Both the position numbers and the translations under genes were made by a program. This document shows, piece by piece, positions 1-6,603 of a stretch of 6,728 nucleotides of DNA. The notes beneath the pieces were generated by a model that had not been told where the DNA came from, made no database searches, and worked only from the letters and a program-made list of their open reading frames with translations. Each line of letters begins with the position of its first letter. Within the stretch, counting starts at the first letter, position 1. Source of the stretch: Syntrophomonadaceae bacterium (GTDB lineage Bacteria > Bacillota > Syntrophomonadia > Syntrophomonadales > Syntrophomonadaceae); the NCBI GenBank assembly GCA_030526885.1, contig JAUNBV010000024.1, positions 1 to 6,728 on the forward strand, read 5' to 3'.

Positions 1-2130
1 ATACCAGCGGTACAACTCGCCCCACGCCGGAGACAGCGGGGCGCCGGCAGCCCGCAGATTGCGAATCAGGCCGGGATAACTGGCGGCGGCGCCGTTTAGG
101 TGGTTCAGCGCGGCAGCATCGGCGGCGGGGTCCTCGTCCGGCGTGAGCGCCGGGAACATTTGCCGGATACGGTCTACCAACAGCGATGGCCGCAGGGCGC
201 TGCCGTCCAGGTCGCTTAAGGCATAGCTCAAATACAGCCGTTCCGAGGCTTTGCCCAGCGCGGACACGATGAGGAATCTTTCCTCCGCCTCGCGGCCTTC
301 CCGATCCGGCCCCAGGGATATATCATGCGCCCGCAACGCTTCCTCGTCGGCGCGGCTGAACAGACCGCCTTCGGCACCCGCCTGCGGTATCACTCCATCA
401 TTGAGACCCAACACGAACATCGCCCGCACGTTGTGGCTCATGGAGCGGTTGATACTGCCGATCAGCACCTGATCGATCATGGTGGGAATTACCCCCAGCT
501 CATAGGAGGCCAGCCCCGCTTCCAGCACCTCGCGGTATTCCTGCAAATCAAGCTCCATATCGCCCATGAGTTCCACCATCTGGTCCAGGCAGTCCAGTAT
601 TATCTGCCACAACTGCCGGTATCCGGCGGCATAGTCATAATACTGCCGCTGCTGGATGGCTGCCGTCAGCTCGGACAGCCGCGCCGCCGTCTCCTGCCGT
701 TCCATAAAGGCAAACAGGGCCTGACTGTAGGCGCGCACGGTGAAAGCGGCTTTCATATCTTCATGCAGTTCAAATACGGGTTGCAGCAGCCGCTGCCGGA
801 GCGGCTCGGCCACGGCGATATCCTCCGCACGACCGCGGGTAAAGGCTCGGGTCCACATGCGGCCGCGGATACCGCATCCCATGGCGTAGTTTTCCAACCA
901 TGCGATTTCCTCCGGCGACGCCCCGGCCAGCCCACTTTTCAGATAAGCGAGCACGGTGGGTTGCGGATAATCGTGAATCATGAGGTCCAAAAGCGACAGC
1001 AGCATCCGCACCGGCGCGGTCTGCATAATGTCGCGTTTCTGATCCATAAATACAGGGATTCCGTGCTCCTCCATCACCCGCCGTACCACCGGTCCGTACT
1101 GGCCGATGTCGTTCATAACAACGGCGATATCCCGCAGGCGATAGCCTTCGTCCCGCAGCAGACGGGTGATTTCCTCGGCCATAGCGGTGAGCTCGGACAG
1201 TTTATTGTGTGCCGGCAACAGACGGATGGCGGAAGGCTTAAGGGGATACGCCGTACCGCCACCGGCATACAGTTGATGCTCCAGGTGCTCTATTTCCGGG
1301 CTGCGCGGTGGAGCCTGCGCTGCCCTGGTGCAGGTAATGACATGCTCGGCGATACCATTTTTCTGCGCCCACAGATGCAGATTGGTATAGGTCTGTTCCA
1401 CCCGGCTGAAAACTCGGCGGTCGCGCGCGGTGGGGGACGGCAGGCACAGGCTGATGACCGTTGCTTCCGCCTGCGAAATGATTTGCTCCAAGATCATGCG
1501 GTTCTGCTCGCTCATGGTGTTGTAGCCGTCAATAAAGATTAGGGCACCTTTAAGCTGCTGCGATTGCGGAATCTGCTGCCAAAACAAGGTGCGGCGGTCC
1601 TCCAAATCGAGGTAGCGTCCGGCTATCTGGCTTTCAAAGGCATGGAACAGTAAAAGCAGGTCATGCAGACGCGCCCCCAGCAGGCTGTCCGCCGGCAGCT
1701 TTGCGCCCACCGCTCCCAGCGCGGCCAGGTCTACCTGATACTGCTTCATTTGGCTGATAAAATCGCTGAGCTGGCCGATGAATCCGCTCTGGCGGCAAAT
1801 GGGGCCGTAAACGCGCAGCTCGCCCGCCACCTGTGCGATCACCCGCCGCAACACCATACGCTTGCCGGGCTCGTCCAGGGTGGGGCGGCGATGACCGCCG
1901 GTCTCCCGCAACACCCGCTCGCCCAGGCTGCTCAGGCTCAGTACCTCGACCCCCAGCAGCCCGTCGCGGCCCAGATGCTTTATCAAATCGCGTTCCGCCT
2001 GTAGGGTGAATTGCTCCGGCACCAACAGCAAAGCACGCCCCTCGTCCCGTTCCAGCCGGTGGCGGATGTGTTCAAAGATATGGTAGCTCTTGCCCTGTCC
2101 TACCCTGCCCAGCACATAAGTCAGCGCCAT
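1..2130 (-). CDS. addB: AddAB helicase-nuclease subunit AddB, N-terminal 710 codons (C-terminus outside window)
   Basis: AddB pairs with AddA to process double-strand DNA ends for RecA loading. The reading frame is open from the ATG at 2130 to the window edge. A Walker A motif, GRVGQGKS, lies at residues 8-15, followed by the AddB-typical segment LLVPEQFTLQAERDL. A Walker-B-like IFIDGYN is near residues 198-204, and ENYAMGCGIRGRMW lies at about 413-426. The late helicase-like blocks are FVLGLNDGVIP (about 572-582) and RFLIVSALGKASERLYLSY (about 618-636). AddB proteins usually have about 1,150 residues, so roughly 440 are missing here, including the PD-(D/E)XK nuclease domain and its Fe-S cysteines. 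This is a window-edge truncation, not a broken gene. The start is supported by a Shine-Dalgarno site 6 bases upstream. The U32 gene ends 14 bases upstream, which implies one operon and probably translational coupling. Family assignment is firm from several consecutive motifs; addA downstream is expected but not visible. Confidence 0.95.
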   Translation of the reverse strand, partial: MALTYVLGRVGQGKSYHIFEHIRHRLERDEGRALLLVPEQFTLQAERDLIKHLGRDGLLGVEVLSLSSLGERVLRETGGHRRPTLDEPGKRMVLRRVIAQVAGELRVYGPICRQSGFIGQLSDFISQMKQYQVDLAALGAVGAKLPADSLLGARLHDLLLLFHAFESQIAGRYLDLEDRRTLFWQQIPQSQQLKGALIFIDGYNTMSEQNRMILEQIISQAEATVISLCLPSPTARDRRVFSRVEQTYTNLHLWAQKNGIAEHVITCTRAAQAPPRSPEIEHLEHQLYAGGGTAYPLKPSAIRLLPAHNKLSELTAMAEEITRLLRDEGYRLRDIAVVMNDIGQYGPVVRRVMEEHGIPVFMDQKRDIMQTAPVRMLLSLLDLMIHDYPQPTVLAYLKSGLAGASPEEIAWLENYAMGCGIRGRMWTRAFTRGRAEDIAVAEPLRQRLLQPVFELHEDMKAAFTVRAYSQALFAFMERQETAARLSELTAAIQQRQYYDYAAGYRQLWQIILDCLDQMVELMGDMELDLQEYREVLEAGLASYELGVIPTMIDQVLIGSINRSMSHNVRAMFVLGLNDGVIPQAGAEGGLFSRADEEALRAHDISLGPDREGREAEERFLIVSALGKASERLYLSYALSDLDGSALRPSLLVDRIRQMFPALTPDEDPAADAAALNHLNGAAASYPGLIRNLRAAGAPLSPAWGELYRWY

Positions 2131-2136
2131 AGCGTG

Positions 2137-2144
2137 CCCTTCTT
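2137..2144 (-). promoter_or_regulatory. Ribosome binding site of addB
   Basis: AAGAAGGG on the minus strand begins directly after the TGA of the U32 gene and sits 6 bases before the ATG at 2130. It fixes the addB start and fills nearly the whole intergenic gap, so ribosomes finishing the upstream gene could re-initiate on addB. Confidence 0.6.
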
Positions 2145-4061
2145 TCAGGCTGAGGTCATATCCGCCGCCCCGGCGGGGATTTCGTGCAATAAACGGCTGT
2201 ACTGCCGTACCCGCTCCAAGGTTGCTCCATCGTCATCGCCGCCGTCGATCAGCGCCGAACGCAACCCTGCCTGCAACAGCTCCGGCAACCGCGTAAGTAA
2301 GCAGCGCGGAACGGGGAATAGATAATGACTGCGACAGGCCATGTCGCTCAAAATACGGTAATCGCGTCCTTGGCGGTCCTTAAGCCCGTAGCCGTCCGCC
2401 AGGCAACGCTGGGCGCAATCCTCGCCCGCTTTTAAGCCTTCCTCCGCCGCCGCCTGACAATGATCGCTGATCAGCGCGGTCATCATCCCCTGCACCAGAA
2501 TCTCGGCCGGGGCCTGAGCGGTAAGCCTCAGCAATTCCTCATACCCCAATTCCAGTGACAGCCGCACCCGCTGCGCGCCCAGTTCCAGTAAAAGCTCCGC
2601 CGTGCGGCGGTTGGCGATATTAAACCCCTCACCGGCGGTAACGCACAGGCCCCGAGCGCACAGCAGGCTTAGAGAGCCCAGATCATGCACGATATAACCG
2701 TCCACATCCGCGCTTTGCCCCCATTGCAACCATTGCTCCCAGCGTGGCTGCTCGCGCTGCGACATAATTCGCGGCGCCTCCAGCCATACCCGCCCATTTC
2801 CGGCATGGGCGGCGCGCGCCACCCGCGCAATATTCTGCGCGTCCCACGCCAGAAACCGCTGGCGATACGGCATCAGCGGCACAATCAGGTTGTCCGTGCC
2901 GGCGGCGAGCAGCGCCTCCGCCCGGTCGGGATGATACAGCTTCACGCTCAGCTCCGGTATATGCCGCAGTTCAAAAGGCGGCGGCATCTGACCCGGGGCA
3001 TCATCCTCCGGCGGCAATTCGCAGCCGGTGCTGACGAATAACGGCTCCCGGCTGCCGTCATAGCCGATAAACTCCGGCCCTGTTTCTCCGCCGAAAACAC
3101 TGGTTACAAAGTCACGCACCCGATGGCGGTAAAGCTCCGCCTCCGCTGCTTCATCGCGCCAGTCCTCCCCTCCCATCGCCAGCTTATCCAGCGCCTCGCG
3201 ATAGACGCGCACCAGCCGCGCGATATGCTCCGGCGCGAGCATCCGCCCCTCTATTTTCAGGGAAATAACGCCGGCGGCAATCATCTGCGGCAACAACGCA
3301 TAAAGGTTCATGTCATTGGGGGCCAGGCGGTACTGCCAGTCATCGCGGCCATTCAACCGGTACTCCCAGCGGCAGGGCTTAAAGCAACGCCCGCGGTTGC
3401 CGCTGCGGTCGCCGAACATACCCGAAAGCCAGCATTGTCCGGAGTGAGAAATGCACTGCTCTCCGTGCACGAAATGCTCCAGCCCGATCTCGCACTCGGC
3501 GTGGATGGCAGTTATCTCCTCCGGGGTCAGATTGCGGGAGAGGATTACCCGGCTCACCCCCTGCCGCGCCAGCGCGTTCACAGTGCCGGCATTATTCACC
3601 GTCATCTGCACTGAAGCGTGCAGTGGCACGGTAAGCCCAAGCTCCCGCGCCAGCTTCAATACCCCCAGATCCTGCAAAATCAATGCGTCACAGCCAATGT
3701 CCTGCAAAAACAGCAAATGCTCCGCCAGCCGATCCATTTCCTCTTCGATATAGAGGTTGTTTACCGTGAGATAGAGCCGCCGCCCCATGTCATGCGCCGT
3801 CTGGACCGCCTCGCGCAGCTCGCTATCGCCGAAATTGAAACCGGGGCGCAGCAGACGCATATTATATCCCCGCCCCCCAATATATACGGCATCCGCGCCC
3901 GCTTCCAGAGCTGCCCTAAGCGCTCTTGGCGTTCCCGCCGGCGCCAGTAATTCGATAGTATTATAGCTCAATCCTACGCCCCATTTCTTAACATAAGTAT
4001 CTGATTTAAATTCTACCTCAACCCGGCGTAGTTGGCAATGACGGCACGGCCGGCCAGGCAT
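2145..4061 (-). CDS. U32-family protein (peptidase U32 / TrhP-RlhA type) with two related halves
   Basis: The protein has 638 residues if it starts at 4061. The family core starts at about residue 36 with IELLAPAGTPRALRAALEAG and GADAVYIGG. Further family blocks are VPLHASVQMTVNN, RVILSRNLTPEEI, FVHGEQCISHSGQC, CRWEY and SLKIEGR (267-273). Cys203, 210, 226 and 230 form C-x6-C-x15-C-x3-C, the pattern of the TrhP (YegQ) tRNA hydroxylation protein, whose relatives carry an iron-sulfur cluster. The second half (about 370-638) repeats part of the design: VQG followed by Cys535, then Cys549, Cys553 and Cys576. Although such proteins are called peptidases or collagenases, characterised members (TrhP, RlhA) hydroxylate RNA, so an RNA-modifying role is the better guess; the substrate cannot be told from sequence. 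The length is near that of RlhA. It heads an operon with addB. The first ~35 residues do not look like the family, and a TTG at 3971 is an alternative start. Confidence 0.93.
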   Translation of the reverse strand: MPGRPCRHCQLRRVEVEFKSDTYVKKWGVGLSYNTIELLAPAGTPRALRAALEAGADAVYIGGRGYNMRLLRPGFNFGDSELREAVQTAHDMGRRLYLTVNNLYIEEEMDRLAEHLLFLQDIGCDALILQDLGVLKLARELGLTVPLHASVQMTVNNAGTVNALARQGVSRVILSRNLTPEEITAIHAECEIGLEHFVHGEQCISHSGQCWLSGMFGDRSGNRGRCFKPCRWEYRLNGRDDWQYRLAPNDMNLYALLPQMIAAGVISLKIEGRMLAPEHIARLVRVYREALDKLAMGGEDWRDEAAEAELYRHRVRDFVTSVFGGETGPEFIGYDGSREPLFVSTGCELPPEDDAPGQMPPPFELRHIPELSVKLYHPDRAEALLAAGTDNLIVPLMPYRQRFLAWDAQNIARVARAAHAGNGRVWLEAPRIMSQREQPRWEQWLQWGQSADVDGYIVHDLGSLSLLCARGLCVTAGEGFNIANRRTAELLLELGAQRVRLSLELGYEELLRLTAQAPAEILVQGMMTALISDHCQAAAEEGLKAGEDCAQRCLADGYGLKDRQGRDYRILSDMACRSHYLFPVPRCLLTRLPELLQAGLRSALIDGGDDDGATLERVRQYSRLLHEIPAGAADMTSA

Positions 4062-4067
4062 TTATCG

Positions 4068-4079
4068 GCCCCATGGGGC
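4068..4079. repeat. 12-bp perfect palindrome in the divergent region
   Basis: GCCCCATGGGGC is a perfect inverted repeat located between the divergent starts, just before the U32 ATG on the minus strand. It could be an operator or simply a G+C-rich coincidence. On the minus strand its GGGG is also the only purine-rich stretch that could act as ribosome binding site for the ATG at 4061. Confidence 0.3.
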
Positions 4080-4106
4080 ATATAGTGAGATGAAATACTA
4101 TTATAA

Positions 4107-4112
4107 GGCGGG
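4107..4112 (+). promoter_or_regulatory. Ribosome binding site deciding the ATPase start
   Basis: GGCGGG, preceded by AA, abuts the ATG at 4113 directly but lies 6 bases before the in-frame ATG at 4119. The usual spacing therefore favours 4119 as the start, which removes only two residues (Met-Cys). Confidence 0.5.
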
Positions 4113-4118
4113 ATGTGT

Positions 4119-5222
4119 ATGCCAGCGCGGCGCAACTTATTTCCGGGCAGCAATACTTGTTACGGGTATCATTCCTTCTATGAATATCTGGCTACCGCCG
4201 ACTGCCGGCGTAAGCTGATTATCAAAGGCGGACCGGGCACGGGCAAATCGAGCCTGATGAAAAAGGTGGGCGAGCATTTTCTGGCCCGGGGAGCAGCCAT
4301 CGAGTACCATTGGTGCTCATCGGATCCGCAATCCCTGGATGGATTGGTAGTGCGGGGCAAAAACGGTTTCTGCCTGCTGGACGGTACCGCGCCGCATGTC
4401 ACAGACCCGTCCTGCCCCGGAGCCTATGACGAGGTAGTGAATATGGGTTCCTTTTGGAATGGAGCCGCACTGCGCCGCGGGCGCGGGGAAATCGAAGAGT
4501 TAACCGGCGACATCGGAGGCTGCTTTTCCCATGCCTATCTGCGGCTGCAGGAAGCCCATGCGGCAGTTTTACAATATGTGCTTTATATAAAGGAAGCCAT
4601 AGACGAAGCCAAGCTTTTGCCCCCGCTGCGGATAATGGCAGAGGATTATCTCAGCGCCTGCCCCACCGGAACGGGTATACAGCGTCATCTTTTCGCCGCC
4701 GCGGTGGGCCCCGAAGGGGTAATACACCATATGGATACGGTGTGCGATGCCGCCACGCCCGTTTTCGCCGTGCGCGGAGCCACAGGGACCGGGCCGCAGT
4801 TATTGTTTGATATGGTACTGCAACAAAGCGAATGGCGCGGGATAGCGCTGGAGGTGTTCCACTGCCCCTTTGACCCACGATATATAGATGCCGTGCTGGC
4901 GCCGGGCGGGCCGTTGTTGCTGAATCTTTCCCCCCTGGCCGCCGATTACGAAAGCCGCCTGATTAAGCCGCGCTACGAACGCTGGCTGGACCTTGATTCC
5001 CTGCTGTCGCCGGCACGGCTGGCCACTGCTCGCCGCCCCGCGGAGGCGGCATGGGAACGCTGCGGCCAGAGCCTGTTCGAGGCCACGGAACTGCTGGCCG
5101 CGGCCCGACAAAAGCACGACGCACTGGAGGCTTACTACACCGCAGCCATGGATTTTGAACGCATGAATATGGCTACCGATCATCTGCTGGCAGAATTGGA
5201 CGATTTTTGGCGAGAGAAATGA
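4119..5222 (+). CDS. P-loop ATPase-like protein of the PRK06851 type, second P-loop degenerate
   Basis: The protein has 367 residues from the ATG at 4119 (369 from 4113). It resembles a family of uncharacterised Bacillota proteins built from two related nucleotide-binding halves. The N-terminal half begins LFPGSNTCYGYHSFYEYL, then carries a clear Walker A, GGPGTGKS (37-44). The family-like blocks EYHWCSSDP (62-70) and CLLDGTAPHVTDP (85-97) follow. The second half starts near 189 with RHLFAAAVGPEG. At the place of the second Walker A it reads GATGTGPQ (220-227), so the Lys and Ser/Thr that bind phosphate are Pro226 and Gln227. EVFHCPFDP (245-253) mirrors the block at 62-70, which supports an internal duplication. 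The C-terminal ~70 residues look helical. No signal peptide or membrane segment is seen, so it is probably cytoplasmic. Function is unknown. It diverges from the U32-addB operon and its stop touches the stop of the MoeA gene. The family assignment is from memory of motifs; ATP binding by the first site is inferred. Confidence 0.85.
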   Translation: MPARRNLFPGSNTCYGYHSFYEYLATADCRRKLIIKGGPGTGKSSLMKKVGEHFLARGAAIEYHWCSSDPQSLDGLVVRGKNGFCLLDGTAPHVTDPSCPGAYDEVVNMGSFWNGAALRRGRGEIEELTGDIGGCFSHAYLRLQEAHAAVLQYVLYIKEAIDEAKLLPPLRIMAEDYLSACPTGTGIQRHLFAAAVGPEGVIHHMDTVCDAATPVFAVRGATGTGPQLLFDMVLQQSEWRGIALEVFHCPFDPRYIDAVLAPGGPLLLNLSPLAADYESRLIKPRYERWLDLDSLLSPARLATARRPAEAAWERCGQSLFEATELLAAARQKHDALEAYYTAAMDFERMNMATDHLLAELDDFWREK

Positions 5223-6398
5223 TCAGATCAGGCGCGCGTTTACTATAGCTCCGGCCTTGCCTCCCTCCGGCGGCACATCCACAACTACTTCTCCCAGGCA
5301 TACGGCATCGGAGCGCACATTGGAGCCGACCCAAAACTGACCCTTGGCGCTCAGCAGGCTCAGCATCCGCAGGCTGCGCATGGGCTGTGGGTGCTCCGCG
5401 CGCAGCAATGCCACTTCAAACCAATCATCGTCAATATCTTTTACTCCCCGCAATCGCCGTAGCATCGGCAAAACAAGGGTGTAAAACAACAACCTCCCCG
5501 CCGCGGGCGGGCCGGGCAGATTAATAATGGTACAGGAGCCCAGACGGGCAGCGCTGCTGCTGTTGCCGGGCTTTACGTCCACACCGGTAAATAGAAACTC
5601 CGCACCCATCCGCTCCAGCACCGCTTTGCTCAAATCCTTGCCGCCCCTGCCGCTGCCACCACACAGGATAATGACGCCGCAATCTGCGCGCAGCTCATCA
5701 ATGGCAGCGATCAAATCTTCCTCACAGTCCGGCACCGTCCATGCGGGCAACAGCACCGGCTCCGCACCTGCCGCGCACAGCATGCGGCTGTACATGATGC
5801 GGTTGCTGTTATATATCTGGCCGGGCCCCAACTCCTGCCCGGGAGTCTGCAACTCACTACCGCTGACCAGCACCCCTACCCTGGGCTTTCGGTACACCGA
5901 TAAATCCGCAATACCTAGGCTACTCAAAAGCTCCAGACTTTCAATGCCCAGCACGGCACCCGACGGTGCCAGCACCGCGCCCTGCCGCACCCGGCTGCCC
6001 ACGGGAGCGATATACCGTACCCTGGGCATGGCCCGTACCAGCAATTCACCATTTTCCCACTCCGCGTCTTCGTCCCGAATCACCACCGAACTGCTCACCG
6101 GCAGTTCCGCTCCGGTAAATACCCGCAGTGCTTGTCCCTCGGCAAAACGCTCCGGTGGCGGCGCCCCCGCCTCCAGCGTGCCGATCACCTCATAATGGCG
6201 CTGCCACTGATGCCATACCACCGCATAGCCGTCCACTTTGGCCGCCGGCCAGGGCGGCATGTCGAGCGGTGCCTTTATATCCGTCGCCGCCACCCGCTCC
6301 CCGCATTGCTCCAGTGGCAGCGTCTCACTCCCATCCGGCCCCGCGCCTTCACATAACCATTCTATCGCAGCTTCCAAGCTTACAACTCTCTCATTCAT
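5223..6398 (-). CDS. moeA: MoeA-like molybdopterin molybdenumtransferase, divergent in key loops
   Basis: MoeA inserts molybdate into adenylylated molybdopterin, the last step of molybdenum-cofactor synthesis in the cytoplasm. The ATG at 6398 gives 391 residues, close to the usual ~400, and begins MNERVVSLEAAIEWLC like other MoeA proteins. The frame also contains ATGs at 6410 and 6446 (407 residues), but those extra codons hold a promoter-like TATAAT. With numbering from 6398, conserved parts are DGYA (56-59), RVFTGAELP (92-100), SGSEL (179-183), GQIYNSN (193-199), GGSGRGGKD (247-255), VKPG (275-278) and LPGPP (294-298). Domain IV is about 324-391. Departures from the family norm are GSEL for GDEL, KPGNS for KPGKP, LPGPPAA for LPGNPVS, and PAAKVDGYA for the usual NSAMDGYA type. 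The Asp, Thr, Glu and Asp of the active-site motifs remain (D56, T95, E182, D255). It may be a working but divergent MoeA or a paralogue with a changed role. No other cofactor genes are near. Confidence 0.88.
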   Translation of the reverse strand: MNERVVSLEAAIEWLCEGAGPDGSETLPLEQCGERVAATDIKAPLDMPPWPAAKVDGYAVVWHQWQRHYEVIGTLEAGAPPPERFAEGQALRVFTGAELPVSSSVVIRDEDAEWENGELLVRAMPRVRYIAPVGSRVRQGAVLAPSGAVLGIESLELLSSLGIADLSVYRKPRVGVLVSGSELQTPGQELGPGQIYNSNRIMYSRMLCAAGAEPVLLPAWTVPDCEEDLIAAIDELRADCGVIILCGGSGRGGKDLSKAVLERMGAEFLFTGVDVKPGNSSSAARLGSCTIINLPGPPAAGRLLFYTLVLPMLRRLRGVKDIDDDWFEVALLRAEHPQPMRSLRMLSLLSAKGQFWVGSNVRSDAVCLGEVVVDVPPEGGKAGAIVNARLI

Positions 6399-6434
6399 AA
6401 TCCACACCATCACTTCATTGTCATAATAAAAACC

Positions 6435-6464
6435 ATTATACTCCATTGCACGGATGATTGCTAA
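6435..6464 (-). promoter_or_regulatory. Likely sigma-70-type promoter of the MoeA gene
   Basis: On the minus strand TTAGCA (6464-6459) and a perfect TATAAT (6440-6435) are separated by 18 bases. Transcription would begin near 6428, leaving about 30 bases to the ATG at 6398. The -10 lies within the codons added by the longer ATG at 6446, which argues against that start. Confidence 0.45.
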
Positions 6465-6489
6465 AAAAATAGCGGGGCCAAAGCTCCGC
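6463..6489 (-). terminator. Intrinsic terminator-like hairpin downstream of the hydrolase gene
   Basis: Read on the minus strand, GCGGAGC (6489-6483), a TTTG loop and GCCCCGC (6478-6472) form a 7-position stem with one A-C mismatch, followed by TA and seven T residues (6469-6463). On the plus strand the same stem closes with a G-U wobble but lacks a T-tract. It would end transcripts coming from the hydrolase gene about 115 bases after its stop and insulate the MoeA promoter, whose -35 overlaps the T-tract by two bases. Confidence 0.6.
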
Positions 6490-6603
6490 CAAAGAGAAAA
6501 AGTCTAAAATCACAGATATGCATATTTGATGACAGCTATTGCGGCGGCCTCCTTGATGCGAAAATCGGTTATTTTCAAGGCCACTATCTGCCCGAGAATA
6601 GGA
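6490..6603. other. Short intergenic stretch with an unassigned small reading frame
   Basis: This stretch lies between the hydrolase stop and the terminator hairpin. On the minus strand a 42-codon frame (start ATG at 6638, stop at 6510) begins inside the end of the hydrolase gene in another frame and crosses this region; see the findings. A minus-strand AAGGAGG at about 6554-6548 resembles a strong ribosome binding site but has no ATG, GTG or TTG at a normal distance. I see no other feature here. Confidence 0.3.

Larger units (their letters stand above)
3962..4118. promoter_or_regulatory. Divergent control region between the U32-addB operon and the ATPase gene
   Basis: The two genes diverge here. 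A minus-strand TATAAT (4105-4100) would be a good -10 for the U32-addB operon, giving a leader of about 30 bases to the ATG at 4061, but no good -35 is found 16-18 bases upstream of it. A second minus-strand candidate, TTGAGG (4021-4016) with TACTTA (3999-3994, 16-base spacer), lies inside the present U32 reading frame and would suit the alternative TTG start at 3971. On the plus strand TATAGT (4081-4086) or TACTAT (4096-4101) could serve the ATPase gene, again without a clear -35. The A+T-rich stretches at about 3990-4015 and 4080-4106 stand out from the G+C-rich surroundings. Confidence 0.35.

Noticed and set aside
325..1542. Long plus-strand open frame (405 codons) opposite addB
   Set aside because: It is the antisense of clearly recognisable AddB motifs, has a His/Gln/Arg-rich composition typical of reverse-complemented G+C-rich coding sequence, and shows no domain I recognise.
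1..2130. addB as a broken gene because it has no stop codon here
   Set aside because: The frame stays open with AddB-like sequence up to base 1; the missing end is due to the window edge.
2685..3950. Several plus-strand open frames (100-163 codons) opposite the U32 gene
   Set aside because: All overlap conserved U32 motifs on the other strand and have antisense-type composition.
4454..4810. 118-codon plus-strand frame inside the ATPase gene
   Set aside because: Out-of-frame shadow, Arg/Gly/Ser-rich, lying across conserved parts of the ATPase frame.
5527..6195. Plus-strand open frame of 222 codons opposite the MoeA gene
   Set aside because: Ser/Pro/Arg/Thr-rich antisense shadow of a well-supported MoeA-like frame; no ribosome site or family motif.
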